Of a DNA stretch of 54,214 nt, positions 8,167-17,021 are shown piece after piece. Each line of letters starts with the position of its first letter. Position 1 is the first letter of the stretch. Both the position numbers and the translations under genes were made by a program. The stretch comes from Alkalibaculum sporogenes (lineage in GTDB: Bacteria; Bacillota; Clostridia; Eubacteriales; Alkalibacteraceae). The notes under the pieces are model-generated. The model saw only the letters and a list, made by a program, of their open reading frames with translations. It did no database searches and was not told where the DNA came from. Location: the NCBI RefSeq assembly GCF_009362815.1, contig NZ_WHNX01000020.1, forward strand, positions 1-54,214, in the 5' to 3' direction.

Positions 8167-9009
8167 TTATTCTAAAATAGCTACTTTAACCTTAGGTCCA
8201 AAAGAACTTATTTGCTCAATAATCTCTTTTGGAGTTCCATCATCTGTTATTATACAGTCCACCTTACTCAAAGGAGCGACAGGCAATAAACAAACTCTAT
8301 CAAATTTAGAATGATCAGCAACTATAAAGGTTTCCGTTCCTGCCTCTAACATTTTTTGTTTTATTGTAGCAACAGTCGATATATTAGCATCTGCAACAGT
8401 AATACCACTTTTTATAGATATTCCATCTATTCCAATTATTACTTTTTGCGGATTAAAATATGACACAAAATCATTTGCGAATTCTCCAACGGAAATTCCA
8501 TTTCGGCTATAGATTAAACCTCCTGCTAAATATACAGTAGCATCTTTTATTGACTCTAATTGCTCAAGCATACGATATGAATTCGTAATTATAGTTAATC
8601 CCTGTTTGTTTTGTAAATGCTTTGCAACATATTGAGTCGTACTGCCTCCATCAATCATAATTGTATCTCCATCATTAATAAAAGATGCAGCTAGCTTTCC
8701 AATAGCGTCTTTTTCTTTTTGATTTCTTTTTATTCTTTCGGTAATTGCTACATTACTAGTTACTGGCTCTTCATCACTTTCCTTATCACTATTCTTTTTC
8801 TCCGTAATATTATTATTATCTAATAGAATTGCCCCTCCATGGGTACGTATAATTAATCCACGTGATGCTAATTCTGATAAATCCATGCGTGCAGTTGATT
8901 TGCTAACATTAAATTCTTCAGATATATAATTTACATTAATTTTACCTACATCACATATTTTTTTAAATATTAATTTAAGCCTTTCTTCTGGATAATATGA
9001 TTTGCTCAT
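8167..9009 (-). CDS. DeoR-family sugar-phosphate-responsive regulator
   Basis: 280 residues. The winged helix at 8-60 has ISEEFNVSKSTARMDLSEL as recognition region followed by TRTHGGA-like RTHGGAIL, the DeoR signature. The C-terminal effector domain (about 100-270) has MIDGGSTTQYVAKHL and GIDGIS, as in ketose-phosphate-binding members. Between the two is a charged linker of roughly 25 residues (residues 68-93, rich in K, E, D and S) that makes it longer than the usual 250. It is monocistronic, on the same strand and just upstream of the PTS operon, with its own terminator. It likely represses that operon until a sugar phosphate intermediate appears. Confidence 0.88.
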   Translation of the reverse strand: MSKSYYPEERLKLIFKKICDVGKINVNYISEEFNVSKSTARMDLSELASRGLIIRTHGGAILLDNNNITEKKNSDKESDEEPVTSNVAITERIKRNQKEKDAIGKLAASFINDGDTIMIDGGSTTQYVAKHLQNKQGLTIITNSYRMLEQLESIKDATVYLAGGLIYSRNGISVGEFANDFVSYFNPQKVIIGIDGISIKSGITVADANISTVATIKQKMLEAGTETFIVADHSKFDRVCLLPVAPLSKVDCIITDDGTPKEIIEQISSFGPKVKVAILE

Positions 9010-9870
9010 TTCTTTACTCCAATTCGTTGTATTTTTTTAGACTTTTACTACTGATAATCATGTTTAATCAATGATTTAGTACCTTTCTTAATTATTATAC
9101 CTTAATATTCTGATGTTTGTTAATTTATTTCGTTGTTTTTATACTTTTGTTGCTACTTAAGTGTTCACCTTGATTGAAGTTAATAGAATATCGAAATAAA
9201 TATCTACATAAATTGGTACCTTGACATTAAAAACAACACCAATCTTTAGTGTAAAAAATTGTAATTCTTACGGGCGATCCGACTACTGGCAAGACACATG
9301 GAATTAAAATGTATGCTCATAGTTGTTTTTTAGTAAATGACCTATAATTTATCTCATATGTAAATTGTAACATATTTTTTATACACCCTATACCTGACTT
9401 CTTTTTTCCGAATTGTCTTAATATGTACACAATTTTCGTTATTAAATTTCCATACATTCACTTACTTCTTTAAAATTGTAATTTAAATTTGTACTTTTAG
9501 GCGATGATTGTATTTCACAGTTTTCATTACAAAAAGTATCATTTTTGAACATCTGAAGCCTGAATTTCAACCTCATAACCTTTTACCCAAAAAACAATGA
9601 TTCCTAATCTATTAATCGCATAATCTACCATTTCAACGAACTCTATATGATTTTTTTCATAAGGAAGTGCGATACCAACAATGTGATTCTTGAAACATCT
9701 TAATGAGATACATATAAGCATCTCTTAAGATACTTATGCTTTCAAGTCCTGCATTACTGCTTGTAAGTCTAATTCTGTCACTTTGTTTCCTATTTTCATT
9801 TTTCTATATGACCATTTTATCATAAACTGCGATTGTATAAACTAGTTTGTAAGAACTATGTAATGGAGTC
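9010..9870. other. Long AT-rich intergenic region, no convincing gene
   Basis: No reading frame here has both a ribosome site and family resemblance. A 60-codon minus-strand frame at 9539-9721 and a 21-codon one just upstream of it (near 9735-9799) could be a broken short gene, but I recognise neither. Before the island inserted, this would have been the region downstream of rnpB. Confidence 0.5.
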
Positions 9871-9889
9871 GGGAGAACGCAGTTCTCCC
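9871..9889. repeat. Dispersed hairpin repeat GGGAGAAC-N3-GTTCTCCC
   Basis: Perfect 8-bp arms around GCA, followed by CCTACGGCG, the same flank as in the tandem array at 53938-54118. It sits just outside the island's left end. Confidence 0.75.
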
Positions 9890-9945
9890 CTACGGCGTCG
9901 TCGTGGTGGTGGGTATGGTATTATGGCGATTATGTATATATACTG

Positions 9946-9972
9946 AAAAAGAGGCGAACGAAGTTCGCCTCT
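9946..9972 (-). terminator. Probable original rnpB terminator, now orphaned
   Basis: On the minus strand AGAGGCGAAC, loop TTC, GTTCGCCTCT, then five Ts: a textbook terminator. It lies 12 bases after the displaced copy of the rnpB 3' end (9984-10012), reading in the rnpB direction, and no other minus-strand gene ends here. This is what one expects if rnpB once ended here and was separated from it by the island. Confidence 0.75.
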
Positions 9973-9983
9973 AGGGATAATCG

Positions 9984-10012
9984 GATTTATGTGAGTAAGT
10001 CTATAAGCCGAG
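9984..10012. repeat. Left attachment-site copy (displaced rnpB 3' end)
   Basis: 29 bases, 28 identical to 53475-53503, the 3' end of rnpB. The single difference is G here versus A there at position 16. With the G, the minus-strand GACTTACTC would pair perfectly with GAGTAAGTC at the 5' end of rnpB (helix P1), whereas the resident 3' end needs one G-U pair. That suggests this copy is the ancestral rnpB end. Confidence 0.8.
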
Positions 10013-10140
10013 ATATCATGCCACTATATATAGTATTTATATTCCGCATTCTACAAGGGTTTCAACATCATATGGAAATTGTGGTCTGCAAAAATGGGAT
10101 ATAACCTAACTTATGTACCTAATTATAGGAGGAATGATGA

Positions 10141-11029
10141 ATGAAATTTGAAAACTATTTTGAAGAATTCTTACTCTATCTTGAGTCAGAGAAAAATGTA
10201 TCACACCACAGCCTAAGAAGTTATAAAACTGACTTCACAATCTTTAACAAATTTTTAAAGGACAAGAGTATAAAACCTGATATTTGTTCCATCACCGTAC
10301 AACAATTACGCCACTATATCATATTCTTAAATAAAGTAAAACATTATAAAAACGAAACAATTCGAAGAAAAATACACTCATTAACACTTTTATAATTTCC
10401 TTTTCTCACAAGAGTATATCATCAAAAATCCCGCTTATGCACTACATGCACCGAAATCTGAAGAAAGACTTCCAATTTACATGTCCGTACAAGAGATTAA
10501 AGCCTTGATAGAAGCGCCTATGAAAAGTAATGCAGAACATGCTTTGAGGGACAAATGTATCCTTGAATTTTATGCAATGACAGGGGTTCGAAGAGCTGAA
10601 CTCCAATCTTTAAATTGGGATAATATTGATTTTGGAGAGAATATAGTCACTATATTTGGCAAAGGTAAAAAGGAACGAAGAATACCTATTGGCGAGCCTC
10701 TTGTATCTGATCTTTGGGCCCTTCTACAAACTCGCCTCCCCTTAACCAACCAGGCTGTTCTAATTTCTGAAAAGGGAAATAGATTAAGTATCACCCCCAT
10801 CAATCAACTATTCCATAAGTATTTGAAATTTTGTCATCTTGAAGGAAAAGGATATACCTTGCACAAGTTTCGACATAGCTATGCGACGCTACTTCTTAAA
10901 AACGGAGTTGATATCATGAGCATTCAGAAGTTACTAGGTCATTCTGATTTGAATAGTACAAAAATTTATACTCATATCAACGTAGATAAATTGAAACAAG
11001 ACGTGAAAAAACTTCCGTTATTTATATAA
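10141..11029 (+). pseudogene. Tyrosine recombinase (XerC/XerD-type integrase), frameshifted
   Basis: Two frames make one protein. The N-terminal part (10141-10395, 84 codons) is the SAM-like core-binding domain; the catalytic part continues from 10391 in the +1 frame (YNFLFSQEYIIKNPA) to 11029. The break is at a run of four Ts at 10388-10391, where three would restore the frame. The catalytic set is intact: Arg in TGVRRAEL, Lys in GKGKKERR, HKFRHSYAT (His and Arg), LLGHSDLNST (His) and the Tyr in KIYTHI. AGGAGGAATGATGA precedes the start. It lies 128 bases inside the left repeat, so it is the likely integrase of the island. It is inactive unless the ribosome shifts or the extra T is a sequencing error. 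Confidence 0.85.
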
Positions 11030-11111
11030 ATAATTTATCGTATTACTAATATATATAGTATGAATTTATCCAAATATAAAATTATTAAATGTGTTATATA
11101 TTCATAAATAA

Positions 11112-11148
11112 ATAAGTCTGTATCGATTTAAAATAAATACAGGCTTAT
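11112..11148 (+). terminator. Weak terminator after the integrase
   Basis: A 12-bp stem (11112-11123 with 11137-11148, one G-U pair) with a 13-base loop, 82 bases after the integrase stop. The trailing T run is poor. It could equally serve the decayed corrinoid gene on the other strand. Confidence 0.5.
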
Positions 11149-11174
11149 CTAATTGTTAATAAGATACTTCTGAA

Positions 11175-11806
11175 TTAAACCCACGCTTGAAAGATTTTTA
11201 CTCCCTCTGCTGCATTCGTAGTCAAAGCATCTGCTCAATATGTTAGGAAACTTCTTTTGTTACAGGATTACCGCCGATGATAATTTTTAAATCGTCTCTT
11301 AGTTCTACTTCTTTTATCAATCTACTTTATCTTTCATTGATTCTAAAGCGAGCGTTAATACTCCCCTCATTCCTACGATATTTGGTTCAATTCTTTTACT
11401 TTTTCAACAAATGTTTTACTGGTTGATTGATACCTAAATCGATTACTTCAAATCCTGCAGCTTCGCTCATGCTTTTAAATATATTCTTACTAATACCATG
11501 TAAATCTCCATGGATTGACCCAAGTACTATAGTGCCCACTTTTGAAGATGCACCATTACCAATAACAGGCTTAAGTATATAAATAGAATCTGTTAATAAC
11601 TCTCCTGCAAATATCAAGTCACCTACAAAATATTCACCTTTTTCAAATAGATCTCCTACTACAACCATTCCATCTTGACAAGCTGCAACTGCTTTTTGAC
11701 CCTCATCTTCTGAAGGATTAGTGGCTACAAAGTCATTTAATAACTCTATTACCTTATCTTCATCTAATTCTCCAACTGCTTGCGATAACAATTTAAAATC
11801 TAACAT
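11175..11806 (-). pseudogene. Methyltransferase corrinoid protein, pseudogene
   Basis: Full-length relic of a MtbC/MttC-type cobalamin-binding protein. An open part of 136 codons (11396-11806) holds the N-terminal helical cap and LGSIHGDLHGISKNIFKSM. After the stop the similarity continues in other frames: VGMRGVLTLALESMKD, ELRDDLKIIIGGNPVTKE, then ADALTTNAAEGVKIFQAWV ending at 11175. At least three frame breaks or stops are present. The cobalt-ligand motif D-x-H-x-x-G has become DLHGIS, so its glycine is lost too. A cognate methyltransferase is not adjacent; the nearest candidates are the UroD-type proteins at 47-53 kb of the same island. Confidence 0.8.
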
Positions 11807-12084
11807 AAAACCATCACTTTCTTATTACATACTATCGTATGTTTAATTTATTTTATAAATCATATATTCAGACTGATTACACTGTCATTGGAACAAATGC
11901 ACTATTTTATCAGAATACCTGGTCTATTTTCCGGAAAGGTTGCACTTTTCAAGTGGAATATGCCTTCTTCTGTACTGAGATTTTCTGTGCATATAAGTCT
12001 CTACTAACTTTTTGTTCTGGAGTCATCTGATATTAAGGGGCTACCCATCAGTTTCAGTAAGTACTTGTGGCTTATACAATATTA

Positions 12085-13284
12085 TCAAGTATTTTTAACT
12101 TTATTGAGTTCTTCCACAAGAATAGGAAGGATTTTGAATAAATCACCACAAATTCCATAGTCTGCTATATCAAAAATTGCTGCATTTGGATTTTTATTGA
12201 TTGCAATGATTATATCAGATTTAGATATTCCAGCTTGGTGTTGTATAGCTCCTGATATTCCGCAAGCAATGTATATTTTTGGTGCAACTGTCTTTCCTGT
12301 TTGTCCTACCTGATAGTTTGAATCGATCCATCCCGCATCAACTGCTGCTCTTGAAGCTCCGAATATGCCACCTAATTCTTTTGCAGCATTTTTTATTATA
12401 TTAAAGTTGTCAGCAGATCCAACACCCCGACCGCCCGATACAATTATTTCTGCATCTTGTATATCAATTATTTTTCCTTGTTTTATAGTTTCTAAAACTT
12501 CTGTTCTAACATTTATATCTGAGATACTCATATGGACTCTAACTAATACTCCTTTTTTTGAACTATCAGGATCATTTTTTTTGAAAACACCAGGCCTTAT
12601 AGTGGCCATTTGTGGTCGATGCTCTGGACATAGAATGGTAGCCATTATATTCCCACCAAATGCAGGCCTTGTTTGCAAAAGCAATTTTGTATCCTCGTCA
12701 ATACCAAGTTCAATACAATCTGCTGTTAAACCTGTAACCACTCTACCTGCAATTCTAGGACCTAGATCACGTCCGATATTTGTAGCACCTATTAATACTA
12801 TTTCTGGTTTATATTCGTTTATTATCTTCTCCATTGCATAACAATAAGGTTCAGTTCTATAATTTTCAAAACCAACGCCTTCCACCAAATAAACTTTATC
12901 AGCTCCATATTTAAATAGGTCTTCAACTTTTCCAAAAATATCAGTTCCGATTAATATAGCTGAAAGTTCTTCTCCGAGTTTGTCAGCGAGTAATCGTCCT
13001 TCTCCTAATAACTCGAAAGATATATTCTGTATGACACCCTGTCTTTGTTCAGCAAATACCATTACTCCAGAATATTGACTTAGATTATCGCAGTTTTCAT
13101 GTTTCTCTACTTGTTCTTTATAGATTGCTTGGACAGGGCAATCACCAATACATAGGCCACATTGAGTACACGTGCCATGATTTATAACAGCAATTGACTC
13201 TACCATTTCTATTGAATCAAAAGAACAATTACTTCTACAAATAGAACAACCAATACACTTATCTTTTTCAATTATTACAGCCAT
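12085..13284 (-). CDS. etfA: Electron-transfer flavoprotein alpha subunit with N-terminal ferredoxin domain
   Basis: 399 residues. Residues 1-58 are a two-cluster ferredoxin: CIGCSICRSNC near 11-21 and CTQCGLCIGDCP near 40-51. The EtfA body follows, with RPQMATIRPGVF, GRGVGS, and the FAD site GQTGKTVAPKIYIACGISGA near 335. Such fused EtfA proteins are known from the bifurcating caffeyl-CoA reductase of Acetobacterium and relatives. With EtfB and acyl-CoA dehydrogenase encoded upstream, the complex likely reduces crotonyl-CoA with NADH while reducing ferredoxin. Last gene of the sigma-54-controlled thl operon. GGAGG lies seven bases before the ATG. Confidence 0.92.
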   Translation of the reverse strand: MAVIIEKDKCIGCSICRSNCSFDSIEMVESIAVINHGTCTQCGLCIGDCPVQAIYKEQVEKHENCDNLSQYSGVMVFAEQRQGVIQNISFELLGEGRLLADKLGEELSAILIGTDIFGKVEDLFKYGADKVYLVEGVGFENYRTEPYCYAMEKIINEYKPEIVLIGATNIGRDLGPRIAGRVVTGLTADCIELGIDEDTKLLLQTRPAFGGNIMATILCPEHRPQMATIRPGVFKKNDPDSSKKGVLVRVHMSISDINVRTEVLETIKQGKIIDIQDAEIIVSGGRGVGSADNFNIIKNAAKELGGIFGASRAAVDAGWIDSNYQVGQTGKTVAPKIYIACGISGAIQHQAGISKSDIIIAINKNPNAAIFDIADYGICGDLFKILPILVEELNKVKNT

Positions 13285-13295
13285 TGTTTTGCCTC

Positions 13296-14087
13296 CTATT
13301 TCACTATATTATTATATAAGTTATTCAACAAATTGAGTACTTTCTCTTTATCTGTATTTCCTTCAATCATTTTTCCAGGTGCTTTAATAGGTGGAGTAAA
13401 AGTTCTTAATACCTGAGTTGGTGACCCTTTTAACCCCAATTTTTCAGACTCCAATTTAATCATTATCTCATCCCACACATCAATACTCATATTATCAAAA
13501 ACATCAATTATTCTTCCAATATTAGGATATCTAGGATTATTAGATTCTTTAATTATAGTAAATACAGCCGGTAAGGTTACTTCAATAACTTCATATCCAT
13601 CCTCAAGTGCTCTCTCAACTACTGCTTTTTCTTTATTTATGCTTCTTATTTTAGAGACATACGTTATTTGAGGTAAATCCAGATGCTCAGCAATTTCAGG
13701 TCCTACTTGCGCTGTATCTCCATCAATAGCCTGTCTGCCACAAAATATAAGATCATAATTTCCTATTTTCTTAATCCCACCTGATAAAGCAAGCGATGTT
13801 GCCCAAGTATCCGAACCTGCAAAAGATCTTGAGGACAATAATATTCCTTTATCGGCACCCATTGCAAGACCCTCTCTCAATGCATATTCCGCTTGTGGAG
13901 GTCCCATTGTAAGTACTGTAACCTCTGCACCCTGCTTATCTTTTATTTTTAATGCTTCTTCAATAGCAGCTTTGTCGTCAGGATTGATAATACTTGGTAC
14001 TCCTTCTCTAATGAGTGTATTAGTTTTTGGATCAATCTTAACTTCATTTGTATCTGGCACTTGTTTAATACAAACAATTATTTTCAT
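13296..14087 (-). CDS. etfB: Electron-transfer flavoprotein beta subunit
   Basis: 263 residues, normal length. The opening CIKQVPDTNEVKID and the segments NPDDKAAIEEAL, LTMGPPQAEYALREGLAMGAD and CGRQAIDGDTAQVGPEIAEHL are characteristic of EtfB. In bifurcating Etfs the second FAD sits in this subunit and the segment DGDTAQVGP lines the site. It is 11 bases upstream of etfA and 16 bases downstream of bcd. It forms a heterodimer with EtfA and transfers electrons between NADH, ferredoxin and the dehydrogenase. Confidence 0.93.
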   Translation of the reverse strand: MKIIVCIKQVPDTNEVKIDPKTNTLIREGVPSIINPDDKAAIEEALKIKDKQGAEVTVLTMGPPQAEYALREGLAMGADKGILLSSRSFAGSDTWATSLALSGGIKKIGNYDLIFCGRQAIDGDTAQVGPEIAEHLDLPQITYVSKIRSINKEKAVVERALEDGYEVIEVTLPAVFTIIKESNNPRYPNIGRIIDVFDNMSIDVWDEIMIKLESEKLGLKGSPTQVLRTFTPPIKAPGKMIEGNTDKEKVLNLLNNLYNNIVK

Positions 14088-14103
14088 CTTTTTATATCCC
14101 CTT

Positions 14104-15243
14104 CTACTTTAGAATTGAACTCGAAATTACAGTTCTTTGAATTTCAGAGGTTCCTTCATATATTTCTGTAATTCTGGCATCTCTCATTAATCTTTCAACT
14201 TTATAATCTTTTATATATCCGTAACCTCCATGGAGCTGTATTGCTTTGTTAGTTACTCTAGAAGCCATTTCAGAACAATATAACTTTGCCATAGACGAAC
14301 TTATTCCAAATGATTTCCCATTATCTTTAAGCCATGCACTTTTATAAACAAGATTTCGACCATTTTCAACTTCAGTTGCCATGTCAGCAATCATAAACTG
14401 AATGATCTGTTGTTTTGATAAAGGTTTTTTAAACTGAATTCTTTCCTTTACGTATTTAATCGATTCCTCAAGAGCCGCTTCAGCAATTCCCAGTGCTTGT
14501 GCTGCTACGACGATTCTACCAGCATCTAAAGTCATCATTGCCATCTTAAAACCTTGTCCTTCTTTTCCGATAAGATTTTCCTTAGGTACCTTAATATCTT
14601 GAAAAATTAGTTCAGTGGTACTTGAGCCTCTTATCCCCATCTTATTTTCCGGAGGGCCAAAAGAAAATCCTTCCCAACCTTTTTCAATGATAAATGCGCT
14701 AATACCTCTTAATCCTTTGCTTGTATCTGTCATTGCCGTTATTACGTATGTATCTGCATGAGCTCCATTTGTTATGAATATTTTGCTGCCATTCAATAAA
14801 TAGTGATCCCCATTTAACACAGCAGTAGTCTGCTGATTAGAAGCATCAGATCCTGCATTCGGTTCAGTTAAACCGAATGCACCTAGTTTCTCTCCTTTTG
14901 CTAATGGCACAAGGTACTTTTGTTTTTGTTCTTTATTGCCTGAATTATAAATCATTGATGCACATAAAGAAGTATGTGCTACTAAAATAACACTAGTTGT
15001 AGCACACGACTTAGAGATTTCTTCAATTGCGATTGCAAATCCTGTATATCCAGCACCAGCCCCTCCATACTCTTTCGGTATAGAAATACCCATCAATCCT
15101 AACTTTCCCATTTTTTCAATAGTTTCTAAAGGAAATCTTTCAGTTTCATCTATTTCTGCCGCAATTGTCTCAACTTCATTATCTGCGAATTTTCTACATA
15201 CTTCTTTAATCATTTGATGTTTTGGATCCAAATTGAAGTCCAT
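14104..15243 (-). CDS. bcd: Short-chain acyl-CoA (butyryl-CoA) dehydrogenase
   Basis: 380 residues from the ATG at 15243, which has GGGAGGT eight bases upstream; the frame is open further but without a ribosome site. FAD and CoA-binding signatures are GAFGLTEPNAGSDA (130s), FITNGAHAD, and the C-terminal QLHGGYGYIKDYKVERLMRDARITEIYEGTSE, whose Glu in YEGTSEI is the catalytic base of short-chain enzymes. It lies between hbd and etfB, the usual butyrate-pathway context. Reaction: crotonyl-CoA to butyryl-CoA, or the reverse oxidation, with Etf as electron carrier. Confidence 0.92.
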   Translation of the reverse strand: MDFNLDPKHQMIKEVCRKFADNEVETIAAEIDETERFPLETIEKMGKLGLMGISIPKEYGGAGAGYTGFAIAIEEISKSCATTSVILVAHTSLCASMIYNSGNKEQKQKYLVPLAKGEKLGAFGLTEPNAGSDASNQQTTAVLNGDHYLLNGSKIFITNGAHADTYVITAMTDTSKGLRGISAFIIEKGWEGFSFGPPENKMGIRGSSTTELIFQDIKVPKENLIGKEGQGFKMAMMTLDAGRIVVAAQALGIAEAALEESIKYVKERIQFKKPLSKQQIIQFMIADMATEVENGRNLVYKSAWLKDNGKSFGISSSMAKLYCSEMASRVTNKAIQLHGGYGYIKDYKVERLMRDARITEIYEGTSEIQRTVISSSILK

Positions 15244-15355
15244 TATAAGATACCTCCCATTTTTTGTTTTATTATCTATATAAAAATAAATTGAGTCTTT
15301 CGTGGTTAGACTCAATTTATACTCAGAAAAATACAAAATCACAAAACTATTTTAA

Positions 15356-16210
15356 TTATTTGCTATAATCATAAAATCCTTTTCCTGTTTTTCTTCCATA
15401 GTGACCAGCTCTAACTAGTTTCTTTAGCAATGGTGCAGGTCTATATTTGCTGTCATTTGTTTCATTATATAGTGTCTCCTGTACTTTTAATAAAGTCTCT
15501 AGCCCAATCAAATCAGCTAATTCTAATGGACCAATCGGATGATTTGCCCCAAGCTTCATGCACTTGTCTATATCTTGCGCAGTAGCTACGCCTTCTGCCA
15601 AAACAAATACTGCTTCGTTAATCATTGGCACCAATATTCTATTAACTGCAAATAACGGAGCATCTTCAACTGTTATTTGCTCCTTGCCAATCTTATCAGC
15701 TAATTCAAGCGCAAATTTATAGGTTTCTTCAGATGTATCATATCCTTTAATAATTTCTACCAATTTCATCACTGGAACTGGATTAAAAAAATGCATCCCT
15801 ATAAACTTATCCGATCTATTAGTAGCAGAGGCTATCTCTGTTATACTTAAACTTGAAGTATTTGTGATAAATATTGTGTTTTCATTACATACTTTATCTA
15901 ATTCTTTATAAAATTCTTTTTTTACATTTATATCCTCAAAAATTGCTTCGATAACTACATCAACTTTAGATAGTTCATTAATATCAGAAGAAGAATTTAA
16001 CTTTTGTGCAATATCCTCTACTTCCTGTTTTGTCTTTCTTCCTTTTTCAACATCTCTAGTGAGATTCTTCATTATCACACTCATACCTCTTTTAACTGCT
16101 GTTTCACTTGTATCAACCAATATCACATTAAATCCTGATTGTGCAGCAACTTGTGCAATCCCACTACCCATCAGTCCGCTTCCTACTACTCCAATAACTA
16201 TATTATTCAT
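15356..16210 (-). CDS. hbd: 3-hydroxybutyryl-CoA dehydrogenase
   Basis: 284 residues. The Rossmann motif [17 protein letters not shown] at 7-23 binds NAD(H). The catalytic His and Glu are in [17 protein letters not shown] near 138-154, with the family end [18 protein letters not shown] lies eight bases before the ATG. It interconverts acetoacetyl-CoA and 3-hydroxybutyryl-CoA. It sits between crt and bcd in one transcription unit with a 112-base gap to bcd, which holds a minor inverted repeat with TTGAGTC and GACTCAA arms. Confidence 0.93.
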   Translation of the reverse strand: MNNIVIGVVGSGLMGSGIAQVAAQSGFNVILVDTSETAVKRGMSVIMKNLTRDVEKGRKTKQEVEDIAQKLNSSSDINELSKVDVVIEAIFEDINVKKEFYKELDKVCNENTIFITNTSSLSITEIASATNRSDKFIGMHFFNPVPVMKLVEIIKGYDTSEETYKFALELADKIGKEQITVEDAPLFAVNRILVPMINEAVFVLAEGVATAQDIDKCMKLGANHPIGPLELADLIGLETLLKVQETLYNETNDSKYRPAPLLKKLVRAGHYGRKTGKGFYDYSK

Positions 16211-16227
16211 ATTACGTCCTCCTTATT

Positions 16228-17007
16228 TTAGTTTCCTTTAAATTCTGGTGCTCTTTTTTCAAAGAATGCTACGGCGCCTTCATTTTTATCATTCGTCTCA
16301 CATAAATCTCCAAAATTGTTAGCTTCAAGTAACAAACCCTCACAAACATTAAGTTCTAAACCTTTATTGATCGTAACCTTAGCCTTTGCTACGCCTAAAG
16401 GACCCTTTTTAGAAATAACTTCAGCTAATTTTAATGCTTCCTTCAAAACATGTTCATGTTCAACAATTTTCTCAACTAATCCTATTCTGTAAGCTTCTTG
16501 TGCATCTATCGCTTCTCCAGAAAATATCATTTTTTTTGCATATCCTACCGTAATAAGTCGTGGTAATCGCTGTGTACCACCTAATCCAGGTATAATCCCT
16601 AATGATACTTCAGGCACTCCAAATTTAGCTTTTACTGAAGCTATCCTTATATCACAAGCCAATGCAAGTTCAAGACCACCTCCTAATGCGTGTCCATTTA
16701 ATGCACAGATGACAGGACAATACAAATCACTTATTTCTTGAAATAGCATTTGCTGTTTTCTAACAAATGGAATACCCAACTCTCTATTAAGATTTGGAAA
16801 TTGTGATATATCCGCTCCAGCTACAAAAGCTTTTTCACCTGCACCTGTTATGATGACAGCTCTTAAACCTTCTTTCATTTTTAGTTCTTTTACTACTTTA
16901 TCTAGTTCATCAATTAGAACTTTGTCTAAAGCATTTACAGGTGGGTTATTTAATGTAACAATTGCAATTTCATTCTCAAATAATAAATCCACTTTATTCT
17001 CACTCAT
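16228..17007 (-). CDS. crt: Enoyl-CoA hydratase (crotonase)
   Basis: 259 residues from the ATG at 17007, which has GGAG eight bases upstream; an ATG at 17025 overlaps the thiolase stop and lacks a site. Both crotonase glutamates are present: GGGLELALACD and FGVPEVSLGIIPGLGGTQ. The oxyanion-hole segment is AFVAGADISQF. It hydrates crotonyl-CoA to 3-hydroxybutyryl-CoA. Contrast the second crotonase at 33957-34739, which lacks both glutamates. Confidence 0.92.
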   Translation of the reverse strand: MSENKVDLLFENEIAIVTLNNPPVNALDKVLIDELDKVVKELKMKEGLRAVIITGAGEKAFVAGADISQFPNLNRELGIPFVRKQQMLFQEISDLYCPVICALNGHALGGGLELALACDIRIASVKAKFGVPEVSLGIIPGLGGTQRLPRLITVGYAKKMIFSGEAIDAQEAYRIGLVEKIVEHEHVLKEALKLAEVISKKGPLGVAKAKVTINKGLELNVCEGLLLEANNFGDLCETNDKNEGAVAFFEKRAPEFKGN

Positions 17008-17021
17008 TCTATTCACTCCAC

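Noticed and set aside
9539-9721. Minus-strand 60-codon frame in the region between deoR and the integrase
   Set aside because: No convincing ribosome site or recognisable domain. Possibly the tail of a broken short gene, but not supportable as a gene.
11839-12030. Plus-strand 63-codon frame between the corrinoid pseudogene and etfA
   Set aside because: No ribosome site and no resemblance to known proteins. The opposite strand shows a broken stretch (MTPEQKVSRDLYAQKISVQ) that may be unrelated gene debris.
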